A stretch of DNA of 64,000 bases from Nostoc sp. 'Peltigera membranacea cyanobiont' N6. GTDB lineage: Bacteria; Cyanobacteriota; Cyanobacteriia; Cyanobacteriales; Nostocaceae. The DNA is taken from positions 1,674,001-1,738,000 of the forward strand of contig NZ_CP026681.1 of the NCBI RefSeq assembly GCF_002949735.1, in the 5' to 3' direction. Both the position numbers and the translations under genes were made by a program. The notes under the pieces were generated by a model. That model searched no databases, had not been told where the DNA came from, and worked only from the letters and a program-made list of their open reading frames with translations. Shown one piece after another: positions 51,876 to 61,561 of this stretch (the stretch's first letter is position 1; every line of letters begins with the position of its first letter).

Positions 51876-52103
51876 TTATCCACATCAGAACTCCGTTCAT
51901 CTACCTCGGAACTCGGTTCATCCACCTTTGAACTGGATTCATCCACCTTTGAACTGGATTCATCCATATAGCGTTTCTCGTTCACGTGAGGTACACCCGT
52001 AGGGGCACGGCAGTGCCGTGCCCCTACACTTCGCGATTTAATCTTGTACCGCATGTGAATGGGAACCGCTATATCAGAACTCCGTTCAACTCCATCATCC
52101 ACT
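51876..52103. repeat. 21-bp tandem repeat interrupted by a MITE
   Basis: Units such as GTTCATCCACCTTTGAACTG follow each other at a 21-bp period (51876-51967) and resume at 52073-52103 after a 105-bp insertion. On the minus strand the units read as DESSSKV heptads, but the frame crosses the insertion and lacks gene features. Confidence 0.75.
51968..52072. mobile_element. MITE, 105 bp, TA-flanked
   Basis: Ends ATAGCGTTTCTCGTTCAC and GTGAATGGGAACCGCTAT are imperfect inverted complements (15 of 18). The centre is a perfect 14-bp palindrome, GTAGGGGCACGGCA and TGCCGTGCCCCTAC (51999-52027). The ends abut TA on both sides, as for IS630-type elements. Confidence 0.75.
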
Positions 52104-52228
52104 TACAAGAGATAATCTCAGTAGGCGTTATTTTAAAAAATAGTGCGTGGGCGTAATTACATATCCAGCCCGGTTTGCCGAATTCAGCACAAACTCACAA
52201 CAAGTAGTAGCTTGCAAGGTTCCTTTTG

Positions 52229-52816
52229 ATGAATAGCACAAAGTTTCTTTTTTTACATAAACAAATTACTGGCTGGCAAAGGTGGTTGTCTAAATGCCTG
52301 TTGTTGCTTGCAAGTCTTTTCATTATAAGTACGCAACCTGCTTATGCTGGTCTTAATAATGATTTGTATGATGGCAACATTTTCGTTGTTTATGCTGGTA
52401 ATGGTTCATTAGTTCCTCCCAGACAGACACTAGCACAGACTTTAGCGGAACATAAACCCGTATTTTTGGCTTTTTATTTGGATGACAGCAGCGATTCTAA
52501 AAGATATGCCATTTCTATCTCACGGGTACAGGAATTTTACGGTCAGGTGGCAGAGATTATGCCGATTAATGTAGATACTATCCCGTCTAAAAAGACTTAT
52601 GACCCTACAGAACCAGGATATTACTATTCTGGGGGTGTTCCTCAAGTTGTGGTGTTTAATAAAGCAGGTGAGGTAGTTTTGAATAAAAAAGGTCAAGTAC
52701 CTTTTGAAGAAATAGACGACCAATTTCGCAAAATCTTTGATTTATTACCACGCACCGAAACAGCACAGTTAAAGCGACGAGCCTTTAATGAGTTCAGTAG
52801 TGAGTTAGCTAGATAA
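52229..52816 (+). CDS. Membrane-anchored thioredoxin-fold protein lacking CxxC
   Basis: 195 residues from the ATG at 52229 (a TTG just before is also in frame). An N-terminal signal anchor (CLLLLASLFIISTQPAYA) is followed by a thioredoxin-like domain: HKPVFLAFYLDDSSDSKRYA, VAEIMPINVDTIPSKK, and the cis-Pro strand GGVPQVVVFNKAGEVV. The usual CxxC is absent (DDSSDS in its place), so it is not an oxidoreductase of the normal kind. Cyanobacterial homologues have been linked to photosystem I accumulation in the thylakoid; I offer that as a likely but unproven assignment. Confidence 0.72.
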   Translation: MNSTKFLFLHKQITGWQRWLSKCLLLLASLFIISTQPAYAGLNNDLYDGNIFVVYAGNGSLVPPRQTLAQTLAEHKPVFLAFYLDDSSDSKRYAISISRVQEFYGQVAEIMPINVDTIPSKKTYDPTEPGYYYSGGVPQVVVFNKAGEVVLNKKGQVPFEEIDDQFRKIFDLLPRTETAQLKRRAFNEFSSELAR

Positions 52817-52951
52817 CTTATGGGGTAGACCAAATTGGTCTGCCCGAATTTTTCGTGCTATCTGTTACTACATTTCTGCCCATGCCAAAGCATAATATTG
52901 AAATATCTGTGTTGACAGATTAGAAAGTTAATCGATAGTCTATAGTCCTTG

Positions 52952-52993
52952 ACTAATGACTAATGACCAATGACCAATGACCAATGACTAACT
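52952..52993. repeat. STRR block (TAATGACCAATGACC type)
   Basis: Five to six heptamers of the TAATGAC/CAATGAC type lie directly upstream of the hypothetical gene at 53007. Confidence 0.85.
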
Positions 52994-53006
52994 AGAGTGG
53001 ATTCTG

Positions 53007-53615
53007 ATGTCAAAGGTTTACACCACTCAGGAGCTAATTCAGGTTTTGGCAGCCGAACGCCAAGCTTGCCTCAACGGAAAACGCCTAAAGTTAGAGATAA
53101 CAGCCTCTGGCAATCCTGTAATTGACCAGTTTATTAGAACTGATGGGCTGCAACAATTCACAGCTTATCAAGATTTTAAAGCTGCGATTCACGATTATCA
53201 AAAAGAAAATCAAGTTTCAGGTATTATCTGGCGGGAGGTGACAGTTAAAGGTAAAAATTTGAACTATCCCGAAGTAAATACCGATTTAATAGCCCTCCCT
53301 AATGACTTAGAGATATTAAAATCTGCTAAAAATTCCATTGTAGAATTTTGGTATGAAGTCTCGATGGAGATGGATTTATACTTGAGTTTCAATAATAGTA
53401 AACAATACCAACAAATTCTTACATCTGATGTAGAAAGAATTGTTCGGAGAACAGAATGGGCAAGTTTGTGTAAGTGGGAAAATTCTAGCTTTTTGGAAAT
53501 GATTTTGCAGCTAGGATGGGGGAAACCAGAAGAAGCTTACTACAAACGAGGAAGACCGGGATCGGGTAGTGAATATATCCATGCAGTCAATCCTGGGAAT
53601 CGCCCTATTGGATAA
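53007..53615 (+). CDS. Conserved cyanobacterial hypothetical protein
   Basis: 202 residues, soluble. It begins MSKVYTTQELIQVLAAERQA with CLNGKRLKLEITASGN, has a central GIIWREVTVKGKNLNYPEV and helical LPNDLEILKSAKNSIVEFWY, and ends with WGKPEEAYYKRGRPGSGSEY. No catalytic motif stands out. I have only general recognition of it as a protein widespread in Nostocales. It starts ten bases after an STRR cluster and is monocistronic. Confidence 0.65.
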   Translation: MSKVYTTQELIQVLAAERQACLNGKRLKLEITASGNPVIDQFIRTDGLQQFTAYQDFKAAIHDYQKENQVSGIIWREVTVKGKNLNYPEVNTDLIALPNDLEILKSAKNSIVEFWYEVSMEMDLYLSFNNSKQYQQILTSDVERIVRRTEWASLCKWENSSFLEMILQLGWGKPEEAYYKRGRPGSGSEYIHAVNPGNRPIG

Positions 53616-53619
53616 TTCG

Positions 53620-53690
53620 TAATGGCGCTCTCTACGAGACGCTCTTGCTAGCTTGCTTCCCCGCAGGGGTAGACTCGCTATAAACTAACC
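53620..53690. repeat. Degenerate palindromic repeat
   Basis: TTCGTAATGGCGCTCTCTAC then GAGACGCTC and CTTGCTTCCCCGCAGGGG form an imperfect hairpin related to the unit at 2733-2783. The gap 53691-53824 contains nothing further. Confidence 0.5.
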
Positions 53691-53824
53691 ACAGAGACGC
53701 AGAGAACACAGAGAGAAAAGAAATAGAGAGGATTTTTGCTCAGTTTTGGAATATTTTTTGATTTGGAAGTCGCTTATTGGTAATACTCTGCACCAATCAA
53801 CAGAGGTTTAATCACCGCTACTAT

Positions 53825-54571
53825 TTAGGTTAAATTTAGTCCGCCATCAGCCACAATAACTTCTCCAGTTATATAGTCGGAAGCGACCAGCATTGCTACA
53901 ATCTCAGCAATTTCTTCGGGTTTAGCGGCTCGGCGCATTGGGGCGTGATTTTGCCAGATTTCTCTGGCGGCATCCCATTGCTCCGTCATTGGTGTCTCTA
54001 CTAACCCAGGAGCGATCGCATTAACCCGAATTGCTGGCGCAAGAGTCACAGCCAGCAGTCGCGTCAAGTGATTAAGTGCAGCTTTGCTTACAGAATAAGG
54101 GATAGATGCTCCTTTCGGACGGACACCTGCATGAGAACTGATATTCACAATGCAACTCGGATGCCCCTCAGTAGCGCTTTGACGCAGAGCCGATTCTGCC
54201 TCAGCAATCAATATCCACGGCGCAATTACATTTACTTTGTATAGTTTTTCCCAGATTTCTGATGTTGCCTGTTTGAGAGCAGTGTGTGGAATAACTTCAC
54301 TAATCCCGGCATTATTAACGATGACATCAAGGCGACCGTGTTGCTCGATCGCTGAATGAATCAGCTGCCTAGTTTCCCTTTCGTTTGTTAAATCAGCTTG
54401 AAAATAACTGGCATTTCCCAGTTCTTCTACAAGTACTGCACCTGCTTTAACTGAAGATTTTGAATGGATTGCAATGGACATTCCTTCTCTAGCAAGACGT
54501 TTAGCAATGGATGCACCAATGCCTGATGTAGAGCCAGTGATGAGTGCAACTCGATTCGAGAATGATTGCAT
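53825..54571 (-). CDS. Short-chain dehydrogenase/reductase
   Basis: 248 residues from the ATG at 54571 (a TTG six codons upstream is in frame). The Rossmann motif is TGSTSGIGASIAKRL, NNAG is in VIVNNAGIS, the catalytic Ser lies in IVNISSHAGV, and Tyr/Lys in YSVSKAALNHL. The C terminus SDYITGEVIVADGGLNL is typical of FabG-like classical SDRs. NAD(P) preference and substrate cannot be read. It is flanked by a perfect inverted repeat and is not in an operon. Confidence 0.9.
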   Translation of the reverse strand: MQSFSNRVALITGSTSGIGASIAKRLAREGMSIAIHSKSSVKAGAVLVEELGNASYFQADLTNERETRQLIHSAIEQHGRLDVIVNNAGISEVIPHTALKQATSEIWEKLYKVNVIAPWILIAEAESALRQSATEGHPSCIVNISSHAGVRPKGASIPYSVSKAALNHLTRLLAVTLAPAIRVNAIAPGLVETPMTEQWDAAREIWQNHAPMRRAAKPEEIAEIVAMLVASDYITGEVIVADGGLNLT

Positions 54572-54638
54572 CAGATTTGAAGTTCTCAATACTTCTTAAG
54601 TAATAAGAGTGTTCCAAAAAATAAATGATCCAAAACCC

Positions 54639-54701
54639 GTCGTTGCGAGCGAAGCGAAGCAATCCCAAGGGCTGCGATTGCTTCGCTTCGCTCGCAACGA
54701 C
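54639..54701. repeat. Perfect 26-bp inverted repeat
   Basis: GTCGTTGCGAGCGAAGCGAA plus GCAATC (54639-54664) is exactly complementary to 54676-54701, with an 11-base loop. It lies 20 to 50 bases beyond the kinase stop and upstream of the SDR, and it would form a very stable hairpin on either strand. Confidence 0.85.
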
Positions 54702-54750
54702 AATTGGGCATTTTCTTTCTTGGAGTACTCTAACTAATTTTCCTCAAAAA

Positions 54751-57700
54751 TTACGAATTACGAATTATTTTGTCGATCGCTGTCGCTAAATCTCCTGGAT
54801 CTACGGGTTTAGGTAGGTGTTTTTGAAATCCTGCTGCCATTGCTTGGTTATAGTTAATTTCTCCAGCATAAGCTGTCAGTGCGATCGCGGGAATTTGCCC
54901 GCCTTGCTCTGGCGGTAATTTTCTCACCTCGCGCAGCAGCATATAGCCATCCATTAAGGGCATTCCAATGTCGCTTAATAGGATATCTGGTTTTGATTGC
55001 ACTAATGTTTCTAGGGCTTCGGCTGCTGATTCAACTGCGGTTACAGTCGCGCCATATTGTTCTAGGGCAAAGCTAAAAAATTCTCGCACATCAGCTTGAT
55101 CGTCTACAAGCAGGATTTGCACTCCCAAAAGCAATGTGTCGTCAGTACTGAGTTCTGCTTGAGAAGCCTCACCACTACTGACTCGCAACTCAGAATTTTT
55201 CAACAAAGGTAGTCTAACTGTAAAAGTTGCCCCTTGCCCTTCTCCCAAACTGTCTGCCTGAACTGTACCACCGTGAAGTTCTACTAAATGGCGCACAATT
55301 GCCAGTCCTAATCCCAACCCGCCAAATACTCTGGTTGTCTTAGCATCTGCTTGCCGGAAGTAATCAAAGACGTAGGGCAAAAATTCTGGGTTGATTCCTT
55401 TACCTGTATCAATTACCCGGATTTGAGCATCTAACCCAACTTGGTCTAGACGCACTTCTACAAGTCCTTCTGTGGGTGTGAATTTAACGGCATTGGAGAG
55501 GAGATTCCACATTACTTGTTGCAAGCGATCGCTATCGCCGAGAACTTTGCCGATATCATTACTTAACACCGTTTTAATTTCAATTGATTTGGCTTCTGCT
55601 GCTAAACGCACCGTTTCTAGTGCAGATGCGATCGCTATTTTCAAATCCACTGCATAGAGATTTAACCTTACCTTACCTTGTAAAATCCGCGAAACATCAA
55701 GTAAATCTCCAATCAATTGCGTTTGTAATTTGGCATTCCGCTCGATTGTTTCCAATGCCCGAATTTTAGTGGCTTCGTCGAACTTGCGAGTTCTAAGTAA
55801 TTTTGCCCACCCTAAAATCGGATTCAAGGGAGTTCGCAGTTCATGGGAAAGGACAGCAAGAAATTCATCCTTAATGCGGTTGGCTGTCTCGGCTTGGGCC
55901 CTAGCAGTCTTTTCAGCTTCGTAAAGTTGAGCGCGGACGATGGCTTGGGCACACTGCTGTCCCAATGTCAACATAAATCCCCGGTCTTCTTCGTTAAATA
56001 TTTGGCCAGTGGTAAAGCTTAATCCCAGTGCCCCAATTACTTTACCTTCTGCTACCAAGGGAATGGAAGCCCAGGCATTATTCCCCATAACAGTCACAAC
56101 ATCTGCTAAGTCGGGATATCTAGCAATCATGGCTGCTAAATTTTCTAAAAAAATCGGCTGCCCAGTTCTGACTGTTTCTGCTATTTGGTTAGGTGCTGTG
56201 ATGGGAAAAGTTGTCCAAGTATTTATGAGCGTTTGGGGATAGCCAATTGCTTGGACAACTTTTAGGGCATTATTTCCCTCAGTAAGTAAGACAACGGAAC
56301 CACCAGTAGCTTCCAAGGCGGCAATCCCTTGGTTCACCACTACATTTGCTACCTCTTGGGGAGTTAAGGCTTCGGAGAAGGCAGCAGTTATTCTTTGTAA
56401 AAGGATGGTGCGATTGACAGACCTTTCAGCAGCTTGTTTTGCTTGTTGAGTTTCTTGGTAAAGTCTGGCGTTATCGATGGCTATGGCCGCCCGCCGAGCA
56501 ATATCTTCTGCTAAGGCCAAGTCTGTTTGTTGGTAGTAACGACCTGACTCGGCGGTGAAAAAAGAGATTGCTCCAAATAATTGCCCGCGAGAACGAACTG
56601 GAATCACCATTAGAGAACAAATACCCAGACTTTGCAGCAATTCCAGATGTTCGTTGTCTTCAGACATCTCTAAAAGATGAGAGTCAGATAATTCGGGATA
56701 AAAGACAGATATTCCTAGCCTTAGCTGCCGTACAAGCTGTTTGGCTCTGGTTTGGGGTCGATAACGCTGGCGGATTTCGTCTAAAATAGTTAGTTTGGTG
56801 GGATCGGCAATTGCGATCGCAATTTGTTTACTTGACCAATCTTCCTGGAAGACATCTACAATACACCAATCAGCCAAGGTAGGAACTGCTAGATTAGCCA
56901 CACTTTCCAAGGCGATTTCATAATCCAATGAGGCGGCTAATAAAGTGCTAGCTTCAACTAAAAACTGTTGTGTTGTTTCAATTCGTTTGCGATCGCTAAT
57001 ATCCTCAATAATGCCTAATGCATACTTTGGTTGTCCGTTGGTATCCCAAACTGCTGACGAAGTTAAGTTTACCCAAACTATAGAACCATCTTTGCGAATA
57101 TAGCGCTTCTCTAGGGAATAACCACTAATCTCTTCTGCCAAAACTCGCAGAGCATTTTCCCCATCAGCTGCTAAGTCGTCAGGGTGGGTAATTTCTCGGA
57201 AGTTCATTTGCATTAACTCTTCATGGCTATACCCAGTAATCTCACAGAAGGCAGGATTTACCTGAATAAATCGCCCATCTAACGCTACCAGAGTAATACC
57301 CACAGTTGCTTGGTTGAACATTGCCCGAAACCTTTCTTCGCTTTCCCGCAACGCTACTTCTGTTTGCTTTGCTAATGTTACATCTGCCAAAATAATTCCA
57401 ATTCCTACCGTTTCACCCATTGCGTTATTGACTGGGTAATAGTTACCGAGCCAGTAGCCGTAACGTCTAGGTTGTTCCCTTGTATCACCACTGATTTCTA
57501 CATTCAGCAGGGGTTCTCCTGTATCCAAAACGTGCTGTAACTGTGGTTCTAACTCAGCCGCCATTTCTGGCAACACTTCCCCAAATTTGTGTCCTAGATG
57601 TTCTTCTATGGTCAAACCGTTGATGTCAGCAAAAACTTGATTAATTCTGATATATCGCAGTTGCCGATCTAAAAAGCATACAGCAACGGGGGCGGCTTCT

Positions 57701-59820
57701 AGTAGCGCATCTAGAAGAGATAGAGATTCGGCGTAATGAATTAAAGCCTGGTGGATGTCTCGATAAAGTCGGGCATTTTCCACTGCTAAGGCTGCACGAT
57801 GGCTAATATCTGTTGCTAAAGTTAAGTCAGTGCGATCGTAGCGACGATTTGATTCTGCGGTGATAAAGGTGATAGTGCCGAGTACTTGTTGGTGCGCTAT
57901 TAACGGCACAATCATCACAGACTTCATCCCCAATTGGCGAAGAAGTTCTAAGTGTTCGTGATTCTGACTAGTGGCCACCAATAGCGAGTCAGATACTTCT
58001 GAAATTAATTCGCTTTGCCTGGTTTGCAGTACTCTAGTAATCGCACTTGCACTCTTGTAATCTGGCACATACTCTTGAAGTTTAGCCGCTAACTCTGCTT
58101 TGGATGGGTCTGTATGGGCAATGGGTAGGCGGCGAATGGAAGCATCTTCATTTAAAATGTCAAGGCTACACCAATCAGCTAGCTTCGGAACTGATATTTT
58201 GGCAATTTGTTCTAAGGTTTCTTCATAATCTAACGAAGTAGAGAGGACGCTACTAATTTGGGCGATATAGCGCAGTCTTTCTTCAGCCTGCTTGCGCTCT
58301 GTAATATCGAGAACAAAAAAAGCTCCTCTATCTACAGTCCCTTCAAAATGGCTACCACCTGCCAAAATTGGCAACCGCGAGCCGTCTTTACGGATATATT
58401 CTTTTTGATATGGTGTGCAAAAGAAACTATCTTGAAATTGAGTTAGTGCTTCCTTATCAAGTGACCCATACTCTGTAGGAGTTAAGTCTTGCCAGCTAAG
58501 TGTTCCAGCAAGTAATTCTGCACGGGTATAACCCAGCATATTGAGCAGGGCATCGTTTGCTTCTGTAATCCTACCGTCTCTATCCCAAAAGCCAATACCA
58601 ATCATATTTGACTCAACTACGCTGCGAAACTTTGCTTCGCTTTCCCGCAAGGCTTTCTCAGTTTCTTTGAGTTGAGTAATATCAATTAAACTAGTGCCCA
58701 GTCCTAACAACTGACCATCCGGTAAACACACTGGATAATAGCTAACAAGAGCATAACGATACACCCCAGGCGGATAGGTTTCACCACTGACTTCCTGATT
58801 AAGTAGGGGCTGCCTGGTTTGCATCACTTGCTCAAAAACAGGCTCAATTTGTGCTGCCCATTCCGGTAATACTTCCCGAAAGGTGCGGCCAATATGTTGA
58901 GTTTGGGGTATACCGTTGATGGCAGCTAGTGCTTCATTAGCATAAATATAGCGAAGTTCTGTATCGAGAAAAGCCAGTGCCACTGGTGAACTGGTAAGGC
59001 AAGCATTGAGTAATGCCAGAGATTCATCTTTTTGCTGAACGGCTTGCTGAAGTTCCTGATGCAACCTGGCTTTTTCTAGTTCTGTCTGCTTGCGCTCTGT
59101 AATATTCACAGCCGCACAAGTAATACCATGAATACTATTGTCTGGATCTTTCAGTGGTTCAACCAGCAAATCATAGTAACGATCTTCTCCACAAGTTGTT
59201 ACATAAACCTCTTCACGGGTTGAAACACCAGTCTCTATTACCTTCAGCTTAATTGCCTTCAATTGCTCTGCTACTACGGCTGAAAATAATTCATCATCAG
59301 ACTTACCTAACATTTCCTCAGCAGTATTTAGACCTTGAGGATTATGAATCCACTGATATCGCAAATCTCGATCCTGTTGAAAGACTATGATATCCGAACT
59401 GCTTAACGCTAATCGAAATCGCTCTTCACTAACTCTTAGCTGTTGTAGATTTCCATCAGCCCGTTTTTTAGCAGTCTTTAATGCCTCACATACAATACTA
59501 AAGAGCAATCCTTGTAATGCAAATAACCCGATTCGCACAGAATTAGATAGGTCAAAACTCAGATCGTAAGCTGGCGGGAGAAAAAAATAATTGCTGACTA
59601 GCGCAGACAAGGAGGTTGCCAATAGCCCTGATTTCAAACCACCATACCAAGCACTCACCATTACAGCGCTAAAAAACAGCAGGAAAGGAGTTCTACTCAT
59701 GCTTAACCAGGGGTCTAGTATCAGCATTAGTACTAATGCAACTGCGACAATTAATACAGTGACACTATAACGTAGTAAGTGAGAAGAATGAATATGAGGC
59801 ATGAAAATGTTTTGGAACAA
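54751..59820 (-). CDS. Multi-PAS/GAF hybrid sensor histidine kinase with receiver domain
   Basis: 1689 residues (1683 if the second Met, at 59802, is used). The N terminus has three to four membrane spans of the KdpD-like DUF4118 type (VTVLIVAVALVLMLILDPWL, SGLLATSLSALVSNYFFLPP). Then follow several PAS/PAC domains (ending VNITERKQTE, LGTSLIDITQL, FFVLDITERKQ, LADVTLAKQ, IIEDISDRKR), interleaved with three GAF domains (for example LADWCSLDILNEDASIRRLP). The kinase core has H in LSHELRTPLNPILGW and DTGKGI, GLGLGLAIVRHLVELHGG. A C-terminal receiver domain follows (ILLVDDQ, phospho-Asp in LLSDIGMPLMDGY, Lys in HLPKPVD). The sensed signal is unknown; no haem or bilin-type GAF Cys is evident. Confidence 0.92.
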   Translation of the reverse strand: MFQNIFMPHIHSSHLLRYSVTVLIVAVALVLMLILDPWLSMSRTPFLLFFSAVMVSAWYGGLKSGLLATSLSALVSNYFFLPPAYDLSFDLSNSVRIGLFALQGLLFSIVCEALKTAKKRADGNLQQLRVSEERFRLALSSSDIIVFQQDRDLRYQWIHNPQGLNTAEEMLGKSDDELFSAVVAEQLKAIKLKVIETGVSTREEVYVTTCGEDRYYDLLVEPLKDPDNSIHGITCAAVNITERKQTELEKARLHQELQQAVQQKDESLALLNACLTSSPVALAFLDTELRYIYANEALAAINGIPQTQHIGRTFREVLPEWAAQIEPVFEQVMQTRQPLLNQEVSGETYPPGVYRYALVSYYPVCLPDGQLLGLGTSLIDITQLKETEKALRESEAKFRSVVESNMIGIGFWDRDGRITEANDALLNMLGYTRAELLAGTLSWQDLTPTEYGSLDKEALTQFQDSFFCTPYQKEYIRKDGSRLPILAGGSHFEGTVDRGAFFVLDITERKQAEERLRYIAQISSVLSTSLDYEETLEQIAKISVPKLADWCSLDILNEDASIRRLPIAHTDPSKAELAAKLQEYVPDYKSASAITRVLQTRQSELISEVSDSLLVATSQNHEHLELLRQLGMKSVMIVPLIAHQQVLGTITFITAESNRRYDRTDLTLATDISHRAALAVENARLYRDIHQALIHYAESLSLLDALLEAAPVAVCFLDRQLRYIRINQVFADINGLTIEEHLGHKFGEVLPEMAAELEPQLQHVLDTGEPLLNVEISGDTREQPRRYGYWLGNYYPVNNAMGETVGIGIILADVTLAKQTEVALRESEERFRAMFNQATVGITLVALDGRFIQVNPAFCEITGYSHEELMQMNFREITHPDDLAADGENALRVLAEEISGYSLEKRYIRKDGSIVWVNLTSSAVWDTNGQPKYALGIIEDISDRKRIETTQQFLVEASTLLAASLDYEIALESVANLAVPTLADWCIVDVFQEDWSSKQIAIAIADPTKLTILDEIRQRYRPQTRAKQLVRQLRLGISVFYPELSDSHLLEMSEDNEHLELLQSLGICSLMVIPVRSRGQLFGAISFFTAESGRYYQQTDLALAEDIARRAAIAIDNARLYQETQQAKQAAERSVNRTILLQRITAAFSEALTPQEVANVVVNQGIAALEATGGSVVLLTEGNNALKVVQAIGYPQTLINTWTTFPITAPNQIAETVRTGQPIFLENLAAMIARYPDLADVVTVMGNNAWASIPLVAEGKVIGALGLSFTTGQIFNEEDRGFMLTLGQQCAQAIVRAQLYEAEKTARAQAETANRIKDEFLAVLSHELRTPLNPILGWAKLLRTRKFDEATKIRALETIERNAKLQTQLIGDLLDVSRILQGKVRLNLYAVDLKIAIASALETVRLAAEAKSIEIKTVLSNDIGKVLGDSDRLQQVMWNLLSNAVKFTPTEGLVEVRLDQVGLDAQIRVIDTGKGINPEFLPYVFDYFRQADAKTTRVFGGLGLGLAIVRHLVELHGGTVQADSLGEGQGATFTVRLPLLKNSELRVSSGEASQAELSTDDTLLLGVQILLVDDQADVREFFSFALEQYGATVTAVESAAEALETLVQSKPDILLSDIGMPLMDGYMLLREVRKLPPEQGGQIPAIALTAYAGEINYNQAMAAGFQKHLPKPVDPGDLATAIDKIIRNS

Positions 59821-60289
59821 CCAATACTTACTGCAAAGGCTCTATACAGCCTAAGCTAGTTTACAAATTTTAGTAATTTATCTCCAGATAGATTTTTACT
59901 TATTGAAAAAACTCCTTTTGTTAGAAGTTAATTACTCGATAATATAGTAATGAAAATAAATAGTTTACCACTAATATTCTATATTTATATCCATAACGTT
60001 AGTTTGCCAATCTATATAAATAATAAGTAGGGCGGTGTAATTAAAGATAACTAGCTATGGCTATCATTTGTCCTTTGTCATTTCTTATTAGTAAGGGTTT
60101 CAAGCCTATTTACGTTTCGTAAGATAGTTTGGTTTATTCCCATCGATTTACTTACTCAATTCCAAAATCTGAAATTTCAGAGTATTTTATCTTACTTTTG
60201 CTGCCACACAACGCCCAGTTAGTTAATTCGGCATCAACAAAACTATATTCAATTAATCCCCTACCCTAGTGTCATCTATTAACATTAAA
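59821..60289. other. Intergenic region, AT-rich
   Basis: About 470 bases between the hybrid kinase promoter side and the bioF stop. No supported gene, repeat or terminator was seen. It probably holds the kinase promoter. Confidence 0.5.
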
Positions 60290-61501
60290 TTAGCTGTAAT
60301 TAACATCTTTCAGGACTGCTACCAATTTTTCAATATGTGCTACTTCATGAGTTGCCATTACAGATATTCTGATCCGACTAGTGGGCACTGTGGGGGGACG
60401 AATTGCTGGGGCAAAAATGCCAGCATCTCTTAGCTGTTTTCCAGCTTTGAGGGCATCTGTGGCATTAGGCAATTGAAAACATAATATAGGTGATTCTGAA
60501 GGCAGCAATTTTAAGTTAGGTAAGTGTTGCAGCAAAGTTTTCAAGTAATCTATATTGCCCCACAATTGGGCACGATGTTGCGGTTCTTGTTGCACTATCT
60601 TGATTGCTGCTAAAGCTGCCGCCGTATCAGCAGGTGAAAGCCCAGTAGTATAAATCCAACTGGGTGCGCGGTTCCGTAAAAAGTCAATTAGGGCGCTACT
60701 TCCCGCTACATATCCGCCTAAACTACCCAAAGCTTTACTCAAAGTACCAATTTGAATTAATTGCTTTCCCGTACACCCAAAATGCTCTACACACCCAGCG
60801 CCAGTTTTTCCTAGTACCCCAGTGGCATGAGCTTCATCGACTAGCAGCATACAGCTAAATTCATCAGCGATCGCCAATAGTGCAGGCAATGGACATAAAT
60901 CGCCATCCATGCTGAAGACAGTATCAGTCAGAATCAAACAGCGGCGGTAATTTTGCCGTTGCTGACTCAACTGGGTTTTTAATACTTCAACATCACAGTG
61001 CGGATATTCCACAACTGCTGCACCGCTAAGAATCGCTCCATTTTTCAAACTGGAATGATTGTACTGGTCAGATAAAATTAAATCGCGCTTGCCCACAAGG
61101 GCGGTAATTGCACCCAAATTTGCTAAATACCCCGAACTAAATACCAAACAATCTTCTGTTTGTTTCGTAGATGCGATCGCCTTTTCTAACTCCCCATGCA
61201 ATTCTCGATGCCCACTGAGTAATCTAGAACCAGTACTACCAGTGCCAAATTCTGCGATCGCAGCAGTCGCGGCTGCCATCAACCGCTCATCCCCAGCCAA
61301 TCCCAAATAGTCATTACTGGCAAAATTAATTACCTCTTGCCCAGCTAAAACCACCGTTGCACCCGGACGACCAGTGATAGGTTGTACCGAACGATACCAG
61401 TCTGCCCGATGAATTGTTGCTAAGGACTGTTCTAGCCAGGCATAAGGATCGGTGGGGACTGGGGATTGGGGACTGGGGACTGGGGATTGGGGACTGGGCA
61501 T
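60290..61501 (-). CDS. bioF: 8-amino-7-oxononanoate synthase
   Basis: 403 residues of the PLP-dependent alpha-oxoamine synthase family. It joins pimeloyl-ACP/CoA and alanine in biotin synthesis. It has FASNDYLGLAGDERLM, GTGSTGSRLLSGHRELHGEL, LVDEAHATGVLGKTGAG, and the PLP Lys in IGTLSKALGSLGGYV. The first 16 residues (PSPQSPVPSPQSPVP) are encoded by GGGGATT/GGGGACT heptamer repeats, and the start ATG itself lies within that block; no other start is available before the conserved DPYAWLEQSL. It follows ruvA in the same direction after 60 bases. Confidence 0.93.
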   Translation of the reverse strand: MPSPQSPVPSPQSPVPTDPYAWLEQSLATIHRADWYRSVQPITGRPGATVVLAGQEVINFASNDYLGLAGDERLMAAATAAIAEFGTGSTGSRLLSGHRELHGELEKAIASTKQTEDCLVFSSGYLANLGAITALVGKRDLILSDQYNHSSLKNGAILSGAAVVEYPHCDVEVLKTQLSQQRQNYRRCLILTDTVFSMDGDLCPLPALLAIADEFSCMLLVDEAHATGVLGKTGAGCVEHFGCTGKQLIQIGTLSKALGSLGGYVAGSSALIDFLRNRAPSWIYTTGLSPADTAAALAAIKIVQQEPQHRAQLWGNIDYLKTLLQHLPNLKLLPSESPILCFQLPNATDALKAGKQLRDAGIFAPAIRPPTVPTSRIRISVMATHEVAHIEKLVAVLKDVNYS

Positions 61502-61560
61502 TGGGCATTGGGGGAGAGAATAACAAATAACAAATGACTAATGACCAATGACAAATGACA
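61452..61560. repeat. STRR block overlapping the bioF start
   Basis: GGGGATTGGGGACTGGGGAC-type units run from inside bioF into the spacer, then give way to AACAAATGACTAATGACCAA-type units up to the ruvA stop. Confidence 0.9.
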
Positions 61561-61561
61561 A

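Noticed and set aside
51872..52102. Minus-strand frame with DESSSKV heptads
   Set aside because: It results from the 21-bp repeat and crosses a MITE; no ribosome site or signal.
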